Notes under the pieces: generated by a model
Told to the model about the DNA's origin: nothing
Database searches by the model: none
Seen by the model: only the letters and a program-made list of their open reading frames with translations
Assembly (NCBI GenBank): GCA_946481695.1
Contig: CAMLON010000001.1
Location: forward strand, 102,674-166,673
Source of the DNA: an uncultured Bartonella sp.
GTDB taxonomy: Bacteria > Pseudomonadota > Alphaproteobacteria > Rhizobiales > Rhizobiaceae
Reading direction: 5' to 3'
Length of the DNA stretch: 64,000 nucleotides
In this document: positions 28,632-39,589 of the stretch, one piece after another
Layout: every line of letters begins with the position of its first letter
Position numbering within the stretch: position 1 is the first letter of the stretch
Made by a program: the position numbers and the translations under genes

Positions 28632-30587
28632 TTAAACCGGCTTCTTGTTCAAACGGTTGGCTATCAGATCTTCAACAACTTGTGGTTCGGCAAGTGTTGA
28701 AATGTCGCCTAAATTTTCAAATTCGTCTTCGGCGATCTTGCGTAAAATTCTTCGCATGATTTTGCCTGAACGCGTTTTCGGCAGACTCGGTGCAAACTGG
28801 ATTTTATCGGGTGTGGCGATCGGTCCGATTTCGTTTCTGACATGTTTGACAAGGTGCTGGCGCAATTCGTCAGTCGGTGCAACACCCTCCATCAATGTTA
28901 CATAGCAATAAATTCCTTGTCCTTTGATCGGGTGCGGATAACCGACAACCGCAGCTTCGGAAACGCTGTGATCGGAAACAAGTGCCGATTCGACTTCGGC
29001 TGTTCCAAGGCGATGGCCAGAGACATTGAGAACATCATCGACACGACCGGTTATCCAGTAATATCCGTCATGATCCCGCCTGCAACCGTCGCCGGTAAAA
29101 TATTTCCCCTTATAGGTAGAAAAATAGGTTTCGACAAACCGGTTATGATCGCCATAAATGGTTCGCATTTGGCCGGGCCACGAATCGATAATGCACAAAT
29201 TACCGTCATTTTCGCCTTCCAGTACTTCACCTTCATTATCAACCAGTTCGGGTTTGACACCAAAAAACGGGAGTGTTGCCGATCCCGGTTTGAGGTCGGT
29301 TGCACCGGGTAAAGGCGTAATCATGTGACCACCGGTTTCGGTTTGCCACCATGTGTCGACAATCGGGCAACGCTCGTCACCGACTTTATTATAAAACCAG
29401 TTCCACGCTTCCGGATTGATCGGCTCGCCAACCGAACCAAGAATGCGCAATGATGTCCGTTTTGACCGTTCGACATATTCGTCACCGGCTCCCATCAATG
29501 CACGTATGGCGGTCGGAGCTGTATAGAGGATGTTGACCTTGTGCTTGTCGACAACTTCCCAGAAACGTGCCTGATCGGGAAAATTGGGTACGCCTTCAAA
29601 CATAAGGGTTGTCGCGCCATTACATAACGGCCCGTAAACCAGATAGGAATGTCCGGTCACCCAACCGACATCGGCAGTACACCAATAAACCTCGCCTGCA
29701 TGATAATCGAACACATATTCATGCGTCATTGCTGCATAAACAAGATAACCGCCGGTTGTATGAAGAACACCTTTCGGTTTACCCGTCGAACCGGATGTAT
29801 AAAGGATAAAAAGCGGGTCTTCGGCTTTCATGCGCGCTGGCGGGCATTCGGGTTTCGCATTGGCCATTTCTTCATGATACCAGAAATCGCGACCGGGCGC
29901 CCAGCCGATCTTGCCGCCTGTTCTGCGTACAACCATCACCTGATTGACCAGAACATATTGGCGTGCGGCAATGTCTATCGCGTGGTCGACATTTTCTTTC
30001 AAAGGAATGGGCTTGCCACCACGTACGCCTTGGTCGGCCGTAATGATAAAGGTCGATTCGCAGTCGACAATACGTCCGGCAAGCGCTTCCGGCGAAAAGC
30101 CTGCAAAAACAACTGAATGGACAGCGCCGATACGTGCACAGGCGAGCATTGCATAAGCGGCTTCAAGGATCATGGGGAGATAGATTGTAACCCGATCACC
30201 TTTTTTCACGCCACGTTTTTTTAAAATATTGGCGAAACGGCAAACATTGTCGTAAAGCTCTTTATAGGTGACTTTTTTATCAATATAGGGGTTGTCACCT
30301 TCCCAGATCATGGCGACCTGATCGCCACGACTTTTCAAATGTCTGTCGATGCAATTATAACTGACATTGGTAACACCGTCTTCATACCATTTTATTGATA
30401 CTCTTCCGCGAAAACTGGTATTTTTCACTTTTGTAAAAGGTTTGAACCAATCAATACGACGGCCATGTTTCGACCAGAATGCATCGGGATCTTTTATGCT
30501 TTCATCATACCATTGAAGATATGTTTCACGATCAATCAGGGCATTTTTCTTGATATTACTAGATACAGGATAGACTTTATCCGACAT
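28632..30587 (-). CDS. acs: Acetyl-CoA synthetase
   Basis: Acs activates acetate with ATP and CoA to acetyl-CoA through acetyl-AMP, giving high-affinity acetate use. I start at ATG 30587 (651 residues, [10 protein letters not shown]), which follows a strong AGGAGGAG site; an upstream in-frame start adds 11 residues. The AMP-loop [28 protein letters not shown], and the C-terminal [10 protein letters not shown] with the catalytic, acetyl-regulated lysine are intact. Full length. With pta-ackA on the other strand, this region encodes both routes between acetate and acetyl-CoA. Confidence 0.96.
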   Translation of the reverse strand: MSDKVYPVSSNIKKNALIDRETYLQWYDESIKDPDAFWSKHGRRIDWFKPFTKVKNTSFRGRVSIKWYEDGVTNVSYNCIDRHLKSRGDQVAMIWEGDNPYIDKKVTYKELYDNVCRFANILKKRGVKKGDRVTIYLPMILEAAYAMLACARIGAVHSVVFAGFSPEALAGRIVDCESTFIITADQGVRGGKPIPLKENVDHAIDIAARQYVLVNQVMVVRRTGGKIGWAPGRDFWYHEEMANAKPECPPARMKAEDPLFILYTSGSTGKPKGVLHTTGGYLVYAAMTHEYVFDYHAGEVYWCTADVGWVTGHSYLVYGPLCNGATTLMFEGVPNFPDQARFWEVVDKHKVNILYTAPTAIRALMGAGDEYVERSKRTSLRILGSVGEPINPEAWNWFYNKVGDERCPIVDTWWQTETGGHMITPLPGATDLKPGSATLPFFGVKPELVDNEGEVLEGENDGNLCIIDSWPGQMRTIYGDHNRFVETYFSTYKGKYFTGDGCRRDHDGYYWITGRVDDVLNVSGHRLGTAEVESALVSDHSVSEAAVVGYPHPIKGQGIYCYVTLMEGVAPTDELRQHLVKHVRNEIGPIATPDKIQFAPSLPKTRSGKIMRRILRKIAEDEFENLGDISTLAEPQVVEDLIANRLNKKPV

Positions 30588-30898
30588 CTTCTCCTCCTTT
30601 CGTGCTGCAATTCTCCTCACGCAACACTTTCTTTATGAAATATCCATTTGTGATGGGTATTTGATATTTACATTAAATGGTATCGTCGGCTTCTTGGAAG
30701 TCTTAAAATGATGTTTTTAAAAAACTTATCGTGAATGATTAGAAAAAATCGAAGTAAAATAATTAGAAATTGTCAATTTTTGTTTCTTTTTTACTGAAAA
30801 TATTCGCCAAGGCATCGATTTTGAAAGACCGGGCAGTAGTTAAAAACAATGAAGTCGTGGCACTTCATGTTGTGTTCGGTATTTGAAAGGAAAATGCT
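30588..30898. promoter_or_regulatory. Divergent promoter region of acs and the SDR gene
   Basis: No gene is supported. An imperfect dyad ATATCCAT-N5-ATGGGTAT (30640-30660, 7 of 8 pairs) lies 53-73 nt upstream of acs and may be an operator. On the minus strand TTGACA (30776-30771) is a perfect -35, but its downstream hexamer TTCGAT is a poor -10. The segment 30730-30790 is AT-rich. Confidence 0.4.
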
Positions 30899-31891
30899 AT
30901 GTTGGATGAAAAGCTGATACTCTCGCGTGAAGAGGCATTAAAAAGTGGAACCGATGGTTCATCACAAAAATCAGGTCATCAGACAGCAACCGGATCTGCT
31001 TCAAAGGCTCAATTGAAAAATCCGCTGGATGCCTATTCACGCCCGCCCTATTCGACGGAAAAACAACAAGCTCCCGGACTTGCATCAAAGTTGACACCAC
31101 TCGCCGATCATGGCGAAAAAACTTACAAAGGGTCGGGTAAACTTTTAGGCAGAAAAGCCTTGGTTACAGGTGGTGACAGCGGCATCGGGCGAGCGGTTGC
31201 AATAGCTTTTGCGCGTGAAGGTGCCGATGTTGCAATCAATTATCTGAAAGAAGAAGAATCAGACGCGCAAGAGGTTATCGAACTTATCGAACAGGCAGGG
31301 CGCAAAGGATTTGCAATTCCCGGTGATCTGACCGATCGGCATTTTTGTGAAAAATTGGTCGAGGAAGCAGTTCAAAAACTGGGCGGCCTTGATATTCTGG
31401 TGAATAATGCCGGCCGTCAACAGGCGGTGGAAGCTCTTGCCGATCTCACAGACGAATCTTTTGACAAGACGATGAAAACCAACATTTACGCTCCTTTCCG
31501 TGTAACAAAAGCTGCATTGCCACACATTCCGGCAGGTGGTTCCATCATTATTACGTCTTCGATTCAGGCATTTGACCCGTCTGCTACCTTGTTTGACTAT
31601 GCACAAACCAAGGCTGCCAATGTTGCTTTTGCCAAATCGCTGGCAAAACAACTGGCTCCGAAAGGCATTCGCGTCAATGCTGTTGCCCCCGGCCCCTTCT
31701 GGACACCATTGCAACCTGCCGGTGGCCAGCTTATGAACGCCTTGCCGCAATTCGGCTCCGAAACACCTTTGAAACGTGCCGGACAGCCGGTTGAAATTGC
31801 ACCCCTTTATGTTTTGCTGGCATCAGAAGAAGCGAGCTATTGTTCTGGCCAGGTCTTTGGTGCGGCCGGTGGAATCGGCATGGATAGCTGA
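30899..31891 (+). CDS. SDR-family oxidoreductase (YhdF/Gsp39-like)
   Basis: This is a short-chain dehydrogenase/reductase of 330 residues with an N-terminal extension of about 75 residues before the Rossmann fold, as in the YhdF/YdaD general-stress subgroup. It has the cofactor motif TGGDSGIGRA (about 90-99), NNAGR, the catalytic serine in ITSSIQ and YAQTKAA with the Tyr/Lys pair, then VNAVAPGPFWTPL. Substrate is unknown. AAAGGAAAATG precedes the start. Its stop touches the stop of the convergent YggS-type gene with no base between them and no terminator. Confidence 0.9.
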   Translation: MLDEKLILSREEALKSGTDGSSQKSGHQTATGSASKAQLKNPLDAYSRPPYSTEKQQAPGLASKLTPLADHGEKTYKGSGKLLGRKALVTGGDSGIGRAVAIAFAREGADVAINYLKEEESDAQEVIELIEQAGRKGFAIPGDLTDRHFCEKLVEEAVQKLGGLDILVNNAGRQQAVEALADLTDESFDKTMKTNIYAPFRVTKAALPHIPAGGSIIITSSIQAFDPSATLFDYAQTKAANVAFAKSLAKQLAPKGIRVNAVAPGPFWTPLQPAGGQLMNALPQFGSETPLKRAGQPVEIAPLYVLLASEEASYCSGQVFGAAGGIGMDS

Positions 31892-32572
31892 TTATTGGTG
31901 AGAAATCGGCGGACGATGACCGAATATTGCCGAACCGACGCGCACACTCGTGGCACCGAAGGCAATGGCTGTTTCATAATCCGCCGACATTCCCATCGAC
32001 AGTTTTTCCACTCCCGCCTCTTTTGCCAATTTTGCAAGAAGGGCAAAATAGGGGCCGGGATTTTCACCAACCGGCGGAATACACATCAAGCCGACAATAT
32101 CAAGATGATGGTCGTTTTGGCAATGTTTGACAAATTCGACTGCCTCGTTCGGGGCAATACCGGCTTTTTGTGGCTCTTCCCCGATATTGACCTGCACATA
32201 GCAGGCGAGCTTCCGGTTTTGTTTTAACATTTCTTCTTGAAGAAATTTTGCAATTTTTTCTCTGTCAACCGTTTCGATCACGTCAAAAAGCTGGACTGCT
32301 TCTTTTGTTTTATTTGATTGCAACGGCCCGATGAGATGGAGTTTGAGATCAGGAAATTCGTCGCGCAATTGCGGCCATTTGCTTTCTGCTTCCTGAACAC
32401 GGTTTTCGCCGAAAACACGTTGTCCAGCTTCAAGAAGCGGGTGAATATCTTCAACTCCGAAAGTTTTTGACACAGCGATAAGCTGAACGTCATCAGCCGC
32501 ACGTTTTGCATCATGGCACGCTTTGACGATATTCTCTTTGACTTTTTGCCATTGTGCAATAACCGCATCCAT
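31892..32572 (-). CDS. yggS: YggS-family PLP homeostasis protein
   Basis: This protein binds pyridoxal 5'-phosphate and controls free PLP and amino/keto-acid balance; it has no known catalytic reaction. I favour ATG 32572 (226 residues), with AAGGA 8 nt upstream; ATG 32578 adds two residues. The PLP lysine lies in LIAVSKTF near the N-terminus. GENRVQEAESKWPQL, LHLIGPLQSNK, VNIGEEPQKAGI and the C-terminal LSMGMSADYETAIAFGATSVRVGSAIFG are family signatures. It is divergent from leuS. Confidence 0.93.
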   Translation of the reverse strand: MDAVIAQWQKVKENIVKACHDAKRAADDVQLIAVSKTFGVEDIHPLLEAGQRVFGENRVQEAESKWPQLRDEFPDLKLHLIGPLQSNKTKEAVQLFDVIETVDREKIAKFLQEEMLKQNRKLACYVQVNIGEEPQKAGIAPNEAVEFVKHCQNDHHLDIVGLMCIPPVGENPGPYFALLAKLAKEAGVEKLSMGMSADYETAIAFGATSVRVGSAIFGHRPPISHQ

Positions 32573-32697
32573 AGTCATTTTCCTTTCTTCATCAATTTTA
32601 ATGAATAAAAGCGCATAGAAATGGTTGACGCTTTCCTTAATCCGTGGTGAAGCACGTATTGAGTTTTTTGACTACATTTTGCAAGAGTATAATTGTA

Positions 32698-35310
32698 ATG
32701 GCAACCGAACGCTACAATCCACGCGCGACAGAACAGAAATGGCAATCAATCTGGGTTGAAAAAGAAGTTTTCAAAACCGACAATGACGACCCGCGCGAGA
32801 AGTATTATGTGTTGGAAATGTTTCCCTATCCATCGGGACGCATTCACATGGGGCATGTACGCAATTATGCGATGGGGGATGTGGTTGCCCGTTATAAACG
32901 CGCCCGCGGATTTAATGTTTTACATCCGATGGGGTGGGATGCTTTCGGCATGCCGGCGGAAAATGCCGCTATGCAACATAAAGTTCACCCGAAAGACTGG
33001 ACCTATCAGAATATTGCTTCCATGAAAAAGCAACTGAAATCCATGGGGCTTTCTCTCGACTGGTCGCGCGAGTTCGCAACCTGCGATGTTGAATATTATC
33101 ATCGCCAGCAGATGCTTTTTCTCGATATGTATGAAAAAGGGCTTGTTGATCGTAAAACATCCAAGGTCAATTGGGATCCGGTCGATCATACAGTGCTTGC
33201 AAACGAGCAAGTCATTGACGGGCGCGGCTGGCGTTCGGGTGCTTTGGTCGAACAGCGTGAGCTTACGCAGTGGTTTTTCAAAATCACCAAATTCAGTCAG
33301 GAACTTCTGGATGGTTTGAACGGTCTTGATGAATGGCCGGAAAAAGTGCGTGTTATGCAGCGCAACTGGATTGGAAAATCCGAAGGTGCGCTGTTGCGCT
33401 GGGAAATCGCCAAGGAAACGCCGATAGACGGTTTCAGTGAAATCGAGTGTTTTTCAACCCGCCCCGATACGATATTCGGTGCTTCGTTTATCGCTATTGC
33501 TGCCGATCATCCGCTTGCCCGCAAACTTGCCGAAAAAAATGCGAAACTGAAAGATTTTATCGACGAATGTCACCGGAAGGGAACTTCGACAGCCGAGATA
33601 GAAACAGCCGAGAAAAAAGGCTTCGACACCGGTTTGAAAGTGGTTCATCCATTCGATGATAAATGGGAAATACCCGTTTATGTCGCCAATTTCGTTTTGA
33701 TGGAATATGGTACAGGGGCAGTTTTCGGCTGTCCTGCCCACGATCAACGCGATCTTGATTTTGCCAATAAATATGAATTGCCGGTACGTCCGGTTGTTTT
33801 GCCAGAAGGTGCGGACCCCGACAGTTTTGTTGTAACGGAAGAAGCCCATACCGAAGACGGCGTTATGATTAATTCCGGTTTTCTTGACGGATTAAAGCCG
33901 AAAGCCGCATTTGAAGAAGTTCTCAAACACTTGTCAGGCCAGATGTTGAACGGTCGTCCGCAAGCCGAGCGGAAAGTTCAATTCCGCCTGCGTGACTGGG
34001 GTATTTCGCGCCAACGCTATTGGGGGTGCCCGATTCCGATTATCCATTGTGATGATTGCGGGGATGTACCGGTTCCGCGTGCCGATTTACCGGTAAAATT
34101 GCCTGATGATGTCACATTCGACAAACCTGGTAATCCGCTTGATCGCCACCCGACATGGAAATTTGTCAAATGCCCGCATTGTGGCAAGCCGGCACGGCGG
34201 GAAACCGATACGATGGATACTTTTGTTGATTCCTCGTGGTATTATGCCCGCTTTACTGCGCCACGGGAAAATGAACCGACAAACAGGGAGGCGATCAGGA
34301 AATGGTTGCCGGTCGACCAATATATCGGTGGCATCGAACACGCAATTTTGCATTTGTTGTATTCGCGCTTTTTCATGCGGGCAATGAAAATGACCGGCCA
34401 CGTCAATGTTGACGAGCCGTTCAAAGGGCTATTTACGCAAGGCATGGTGGTTCACGAGACCTATCATAACAAGGAAGGTTGGGTTGCACCTGCCGATATC
34501 CGGATTGTAGAAAAGGATGGTGTGCGTCGTGCGACACTTCTCTCCGATGGCAGTCCGGTAGAAATCGGTTCAATCGAAAAAATGTCGAAGTCGAAGAAAA
34601 ATGTTGTCGACCCTGATGATATTATTTCTTCCTATGGTGCTGATACCGCACGGCTTTTCATGCTGTCCGATTCACCGCCCGAACGCGATGTTATCTGGAC
34701 CGAAGCAGGAGCAGAAGGTGCTCACCGTTTTGTGCAACGTGTCTGGCGGTTGATTTCGTCAAGTGCCGAAATATTGGCACATGTCAAACCGCAAGCCGGA
34801 ACAAAGGGTGCAGCACTTGATATTTCCAAAGCGGCGCATCGCACACTTGCGAAAGTGGCCGATGACATTGAAAAGCTTGCTTTCAACCGCGCTGTGGCGC
34901 GCCTTTATGAACTCGTCAATAAACTCGCTCCGGAGTTACAGAATCTGGAACAAGCCGATGACGAAAAGAGGTCGGCACTCAGACAGGCTCTGGATTTCTT
35001 CATCATCATGATTTCGCCAATGACTCCGCATCTGGCGGAAGAATGTCATGCTGCTTTGGGAGAGACCGATCTGGTTGCCAAGATGTCCTGGCCACACTAC
35101 GACCCTGCTTTAATTGTGGATAACGAGATAACTATCCCGATCCAGATTAACGGGAAAAAGCGTGGTGATTTGACAATTGCACGCAATGCGGATCAATCTA
35201 CCATCGAAAAGGCTGTTCTTGCGCTCGATTTTGTGCAATCAAATCTGGCAGGCAAGAAGCCGAAGAAAATAATTGTAGTTCCACAAAGGATCGTCAATGT
35301 TGTTGCCTGA
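32698..35310 (+). CDS. leuS: Leucyl-tRNA synthetase
   Basis: LeuS charges tRNA(Leu) with leucine and edits mischarged products. I start at ATG 32698 (870 residues, [16 protein letters not shown]), since the 18 upstream in-frame residues are atypical; the ribosome site is weak. Class I motifs are HMGH (50-53) and KMSKS (628-632). The CP1 editing domain (about 225-420) and a zinc-like [18 protein letters not shown] region are present, and the C-terminal domain is complete. The end overlaps lptE by 14 nt. Confidence 0.97.
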   Translation: MATERYNPRATEQKWQSIWVEKEVFKTDNDDPREKYYVLEMFPYPSGRIHMGHVRNYAMGDVVARYKRARGFNVLHPMGWDAFGMPAENAAMQHKVHPKDWTYQNIASMKKQLKSMGLSLDWSREFATCDVEYYHRQQMLFLDMYEKGLVDRKTSKVNWDPVDHTVLANEQVIDGRGWRSGALVEQRELTQWFFKITKFSQELLDGLNGLDEWPEKVRVMQRNWIGKSEGALLRWEIAKETPIDGFSEIECFSTRPDTIFGASFIAIAADHPLARKLAEKNAKLKDFIDECHRKGTSTAEIETAEKKGFDTGLKVVHPFDDKWEIPVYVANFVLMEYGTGAVFGCPAHDQRDLDFANKYELPVRPVVLPEGADPDSFVVTEEAHTEDGVMINSGFLDGLKPKAAFEEVLKHLSGQMLNGRPQAERKVQFRLRDWGISRQRYWGCPIPIIHCDDCGDVPVPRADLPVKLPDDVTFDKPGNPLDRHPTWKFVKCPHCGKPARRETDTMDTFVDSSWYYARFTAPRENEPTNREAIRKWLPVDQYIGGIEHAILHLLYSRFFMRAMKMTGHVNVDEPFKGLFTQGMVVHETYHNKEGWVAPADIRIVEKDGVRRATLLSDGSPVEIGSIEKMSKSKKNVVDPDDIISSYGADTARLFMLSDSPPERDVIWTEAGAEGAHRFVQRVWRLISSSAEILAHVKPQAGTKGAALDISKAAHRTLAKVADDIEKLAFNRAVARLYELVNKLAPELQNLEQADDEKRSALRQALDFFIIMISPMTPHLAEECHAALGETDLVAKMSWPHYDPALIVDNEITIPIQINGKKRGDLTIARNADQSTIEKAVLALDFVQSNLAGKKPKKIIVVPQRIVNVVA

Positions 35311-35872
35311 CCGTATTCTACATAGCATCAGACCTTTAACAACTGCTGTACTATTGGGGACAACGCTTGCTATATCGGCTTGTACTGTCCAGCCGCTCTA
35401 TCACGGCGACGCGAATGGTACGGCGCAACTTAATGTTTCGCCGTCTATCCGCTCGAAATTGTCTGGCGTTATTATTGACGCACCAACTGACCGGTTTAAC
35501 CAGTTGGTTCGTAACCGGTTGATTTTCTTGTTAAATGGTGGAGCAGGTGAGCCATCCGCGCCGACTTACCAACTGTCGCTTGGAACAAGTTATTCTGTTC
35601 GTACGGCTGTCCAGATGGATATTGGCGATTCGACCGATCGTACGGGCCGTGCATCTGCCGGTGCTATTGATGGCCGTTCAAGCTATGTTCTTAAAGATAT
35701 GAAGAATAAACCGCTTGCCAAACGCACACGGACTGTCAGTGCCTCGTTTGACCGTCCTCGTCAGGAATATGCAAACTTGCAAGCCGAAGAGGATGCCAAG
35801 AAGCGTGCAGCAGAAGAGCTTGCCGAACAGATCTTCCTGTCTCTGGCTCAGGACGTATCGAAGTTGAAGTGA
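35297..35872 (+). CDS. lptE: LPS-assembly lipoprotein LptE
   Basis: LptE plugs the LptD barrel that inserts lipopolysaccharide into the outer membrane. The 191-residue protein has a lipoprotein signal with lipobox ISAC (Cys29), then CTVQPLYH, typical for the alphaproteobacterial form. It overlaps the leuS end by 14 nt, as in relatives, so the two are probably cotranscribed. In many relatives holA follows at once; here a terminator follows instead and holA is not in the window. Confidence 0.88.
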   Translation: MLLPDRILHSIRPLTTAVLLGTTLAISACTVQPLYHGDANGTAQLNVSPSIRSKLSGVIIDAPTDRFNQLVRNRLIFLLNGGAGEPSAPTYQLSLGTSYSVRTAVQMDIGDSTDRTGRASAGAIDGRSSYVLKDMKNKPLAKRTRTVSASFDRPRQEYANLQAEEDAKKRAAEELAEQIFLSLAQDVSKLK

Positions 35873-35879
35873 TTCGTTG

Positions 35880-35912
35880 TTCCGGCAGGTGAAAAATCTG
35901 CCGGAATTTTTT
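35880..35912 (+). terminator. Terminator of leuS-lptE
   Basis: TTCCGGCAG (35880-35888) pairs with CTGCCGGAA (35898-35906), followed by six T residues. Confidence 0.9.
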
Positions 35913-36437
35913 AATTCTATTCCGGTTGTTTTGTTTATATCATTGCGAAACACTGTTCTATTACAAATCGCCATCCGGAATTCGAGCGCTCTTGTTGTTC
36001 TGTTGAATTCGATAATTTTTTAACTTTTTGGATTGGCGTTATCCGCTTCTATCGTAAGTGTTGAAGAGATTGACGAAAAATCGACGCCTTTTCCTTGGTC
36101 GATATTTTGTGGAATTATTCGTTTAACCGGATGCATTCATTTATACTCACACTTATAGAGCCATATGCGACATGTGCGAGTATAGCGGTTTGACAAAACG
36201 GTCTTACTTGCCATGCAGTCTTATATGTCATGGCGGATATAATCATCTTCCGGTTCATTCGGGTTGTTGTTTTTTTTAAGAAAATATCCGGATGACAATA
36301 TATGATATGAACAGGAAAAAGCCCGATCATTCAATCATATGTTTGGTCAAGGACTCAAACAATCGTTCATAAAACGGGTTTCAAAATTGGATGGATCGCA
36401 TTTTTCATGTTAGCGGATAATATAAACCGGATAAAAT

Positions 36438-36472
36438 AAAAGCATTGGAAAATCGCTTTTTCCAATGCTTTT
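36438..36472 (-). terminator. Terminator of the transaldolase gene
   Basis: A perfect 15-bp stem (AAAAGCATTGGAAAA at 36438-36452 with 36458-36472) closes a 5-nt loop. Read on the minus strand it is followed by a T-rich tail. It lies about 55 nt beyond the stop of the transaldolase gene. Confidence 0.8.
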
Positions 36473-36526
36473 GTTTGGCCGCAAATCGGGCTTTCAATTG
36501 TTATTTGTCTTTGTTGAAATCGTGGC

Positions 36527-37180
36527 TCAGGCAATGGTCTGGCCGGTTTTTTTCCAATCATTCATGAAAATTTCAAGACCTTTATCGGTCAGCGGATGTT
36601 TTATCAGCAATTTCAAAATTGAAGGTGGAATTGTCGCGACATCGGCACCGATAAGGGCGGCTTCCTTGACATGATTGACCGTGCGGATAGAGGCGGCAAG
36701 AATTTGGGTTTTAAAATCATAATTATCAAAAATTGTACGGATTTCACCAATCAGATCCATGCCGTTCAATCCGATATCGTCAAGCCGTCCGATAAAAGGT
36801 GAAACATAGGTTGCACCGGCTTTGGCTGCAAGCAATGCCTGAGTGGCTGAAAAACATAAAGTCATATTGGTTTTCAGTCCTTTTCCGGCCAGAGTCTTAC
36901 AGGCTCTCAATCCGTCAAATGTCATCGGAAGCTTGATGCAAATATTGTCGGCTACTTTTGCCAATATTTGCGCCTGTTTCATCATTCCGTCAAAATCGCT
37001 GGCGGTCACTTCCGCTGATACAGGCCCGTCTACGAGTGCACAAATCTCTTTTGTTACTTCGATAATATCCCGACCGGATTTCAAAATAAGGGAAGGGTTG
37101 GTTGTGACACCGTCAACAAGTCCGAGATTATTGAGTTCCGAAATCTCTTCGATAATAGCAGTATCAACAAAAAATTTCAT
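36527..37180 (-). CDS. tal: Transaldolase, short (TalC/fructose-6-phosphate aldolase-like) type
   Basis: This enzyme moves a dihydroxyacetone unit in the non-oxidative pentose phosphate pathway, or acts as a fructose-6-phosphate aldolase. ATG 37180 (217 residues, MKFFVDTA) has GGGAG upstream; an earlier in-frame start adds 12 atypical residues. It has TTNPSL (26-31), the Schiff-base Lys83 in CIKLPMT, and [13 protein letters not shown]. The length fits subfamily 3B. Transaldolase versus F6P aldolase activity cannot be settled by eye. It is divergent from priA, an order kept in relatives. Confidence 0.9.
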   Translation of the reverse strand: MKFFVDTAIIEEISELNNLGLVDGVTTNPSLILKSGRDIIEVTKEICALVDGPVSAEVTASDFDGMMKQAQILAKVADNICIKLPMTFDGLRACKTLAGKGLKTNMTLCFSATQALLAAKAGATYVSPFIGRLDDIGLNGMDLIGEIRTIFDNYDFKTQILAASIRTVNHVKEAALIGADVATIPPSILKLLIKHPLTDKGLEIFMNDWKKTGQTIA

Positions 37181-37276
37181 GTTTAGACTCCCAAGTTTTC
37201 CGGTACGATCCGGCATTTGGCAATTGCTATGATTTTGCTGTTATGGTCCATTGTTTTATGTAAAAGCAAGTCCAAC

Positions 37277-39481
37277 ATGTTACGAGCGATGATAAAAAAC
37301 GAATCAAAGACACCAAAAACCGTTTCAGTGTTGGTACCGATGCCGGCAGAAACAGCTTATAGCTATTCTGTGCCCGACGATATGAATGTAACTGCCGGAT
37401 CGATTGTGCGCGTGCCTCTGGGGCCAAGAGAAGTGGCCGGTCTCGTGACCGATGAAGCAAACAGCAGTAACAAAGTGGCAGCAAAAAAATTGCGGCCGAT
37501 TTCCCGATTGTTCGATTGTCCGCCACTTTCTGCGGATATGATGCGCTTTATCCATTTTGTTTCGGATTATACTTTGTCCCCTCCGGGGATGGTGGCTCGT
37601 ATGGTTTTACGGGTTCCGGCGGCATTTGATCCCGAACCGGCAATTTTGGGCTTGCGCTATTGTGGTGGCAAAGTCGAAAAAATGACGGCTGCACGCAAAC
37701 GCGTTCTGGAACTTGCACAAAATGGCATGGCCTGGACCAAATCGGGGCTTGCCCATGCTGCCGGCACGTCGACAAGTGTTGTCGAAGGGTTGAAAAATTC
37801 CGGTCTATTTGAAGAAATAGAAATGCCGCCACCCCCTGTGGTCGCTTGTCCCGATCCCGATTATGCCCGTCCGTCATTGGAAACAGCACAGAAATTGGCC
37901 GCTGATGAACTTATCAATGCCGTCGAGGCGGATTGTTTCAAAGTCTTATTGCTGGATGGTGTGACCGGTTCGGGAAAAACGGAAGTCTATTTTGAAGCGG
38001 TTGCAGAAACGCTTAAAAAAGGCAAACAGGTTCTTATTCTTTTGCCGGAAATAGCGTTAACCCAGCAATTTCTTGACAGGTTTGAAAGCCGCTTCGGTGC
38101 ACCACCGGCAGAATGGCATTCCGATCTCACACCGAAACAACGCGAGCATGTCTGGCGACAGGTCATTGAAGGGCGGATAAGAGTCGTTGCCGGAGCCCGT
38201 TCTGCTCTGTTTCTTCCTTTTGAAAATCTTGGACTGATTATTGTCGATGAAGAACATGACACTGCTTACAAACAGGAAGATCGTGTCTTTTATAATGCGC
38301 GTGATATGGCAGTTGCGCGCGGTTCTTTCGGAAAATTTCCGGTTATTTTATCTTCCGCTACACCGTCGGTGGAAAGCAAGGTCAATGCCCTTCAGGGGCG
38401 TTATCACGCGGTTCATCTTCCATCCCGTTTCAAACAGGCGGCGATGCCGGATTTGCGCGCTATCGATATGCGCAAAAATGCACCTCCGTCTGGCCGGTTT
38501 TTGTCACCGCCGCTCGAATTGGCTATGCGAGAGGTGATCGAGCGCAAAGAACAATCCCTTATTTTTCTTAATCGACGTGGTTATGCTCCTTTGACATTAT
38601 GTCGTGTCTGCGGTCACCGTTTCCAATGCCCGAATTGTTCAAGCTGGTTGGTGGAACATCGCTTTCGCGGGCAACTTATGTGCCACCATTGCGGCTATCA
38701 TGAACCTATACCGGAAGCTTGTCCCGAATGCGGCACACTCGATCATCTGGTTGCTTGTGGTCCGGGGGTGGAAAGAATTGCCGAGGAAACGTTGAAGCTT
38801 TTTCCTGAGGCGCGCATTCTGGTGTTGTCGACCGATTTGATAGGGGGTGTCAAAAGACTGCGGTTGGAGCTTGAAACAATTGCAAAAGGTGAAGTTGATA
38901 TTATCATCGGAACGCAATTGGTTGCCAAAGGTCACCATTTTCCCGGAATTTCACTGGTTGGCGTGGTTGATGCCGATCTCGGACTTGCCAATGGCGATCC
39001 GCGTGCAGCCGAAAGAACATTTCAACTTTTGTCGCAAGTGACCGGTCGCGCAGGCCGTACCGGATTGAAAAGTCAGGGATTGATCCAAACCTATCAGCCC
39101 GATCACCCCGTTATGCAGGCTATTATTTCGGGCGATAGTGAAGCTTTCTACAAAAGAGAGATTGACGAAAGGGCACGGCATAACCTTCCGCCTTTCGGGC
39201 GTCTGGCTGCACTTATTGTTTCATCGGAAAGCCGGAGTGCCGCTGAAGCACATGCACGCGGTTTGCGTCAGGCTGCACCATCGGCAGATGAAATATCGGT
39301 TCTGGGGCCTGCCGAAGCACCATTGGCATTGGTACGCGGAAGATATCGCTTCCGGCTGCTTGTTCATGGAAGCCGCCGTGCCGATATGCAATCTTTCATT
39401 CGTGCAATGATTGCCAAGGGGCCGAAAATCCGTGGTACAATACGTGTGCAGGTTGACATTGATCCACAAAGTTTCATTTAA
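37277..39481 (+). CDS. priA: Primosomal protein N' (replication restart helicase)
   Basis: PriA restarts stalled replication forks by reloading the replisome. I use ATG 37277 (734 residues); ATG 37289 is also possible and an open frame runs further up without a ribosome site. After the N-terminal DNA-binding domain come Walker A GVTGSGKTEVY (about 228-238), DEEH (about 322), and a zinc region CRVCGHRFQCPNC ... CHHCG ... CPECG (about 441-490). The late VTGRAGRTG helicase motif VI is present. Full length. Confidence 0.95.
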   Translation: MLRAMIKNESKTPKTVSVLVPMPAETAYSYSVPDDMNVTAGSIVRVPLGPREVAGLVTDEANSSNKVAAKKLRPISRLFDCPPLSADMMRFIHFVSDYTLSPPGMVARMVLRVPAAFDPEPAILGLRYCGGKVEKMTAARKRVLELAQNGMAWTKSGLAHAAGTSTSVVEGLKNSGLFEEIEMPPPPVVACPDPDYARPSLETAQKLAADELINAVEADCFKVLLLDGVTGSGKTEVYFEAVAETLKKGKQVLILLPEIALTQQFLDRFESRFGAPPAEWHSDLTPKQREHVWRQVIEGRIRVVAGARSALFLPFENLGLIIVDEEHDTAYKQEDRVFYNARDMAVARGSFGKFPVILSSATPSVESKVNALQGRYHAVHLPSRFKQAAMPDLRAIDMRKNAPPSGRFLSPPLELAMREVIERKEQSLIFLNRRGYAPLTLCRVCGHRFQCPNCSSWLVEHRFRGQLMCHHCGYHEPIPEACPECGTLDHLVACGPGVERIAEETLKLFPEARILVLSTDLIGGVKRLRLELETIAKGEVDIIIGTQLVAKGHHFPGISLVGVVDADLGLANGDPRAAERTFQLLSQVTGRAGRTGLKSQGLIQTYQPDHPVMQAIISGDSEAFYKREIDERARHNLPPFGRLAALIVSSESRSAAEAHARGLRQAAPSADEISVLGPAEAPLALVRGRYRFRLLVHGSRRADMQSFIRAMIAKGPKIRGTIRVQVDIDPQSFI

Positions 39482-39589
39482 TGTTGGTGCTTCGGCATCA
39501 AAAGGGAAAGCCGCGTAAGTTTGAAAACGCGTGAATTTGAAAAGATGTCGAGCTTGGGCGTTCCAAATCGTATCCAGGGGATCGGGATA

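Larger units (their letters stand above)
35873..36526. other. Gap between lptE and the transaldolase gene
   Basis: No gene is supported. It contains two terminators, one for each flanking gene, which converge here. The middle part (about 35915-36430) has low GC and no conserved-looking frame; holA, often found here in relatives, is absent and I see no remnant of it. Confidence 0.55.

Noticed and set aside
28290..28635. Cys/Arg-rich plus-strand and hydrophobic minus-strand frames
   Set aside because: Both follow the tandem array and lack ribosome sites; the frames exist because the repeat lacks stops.
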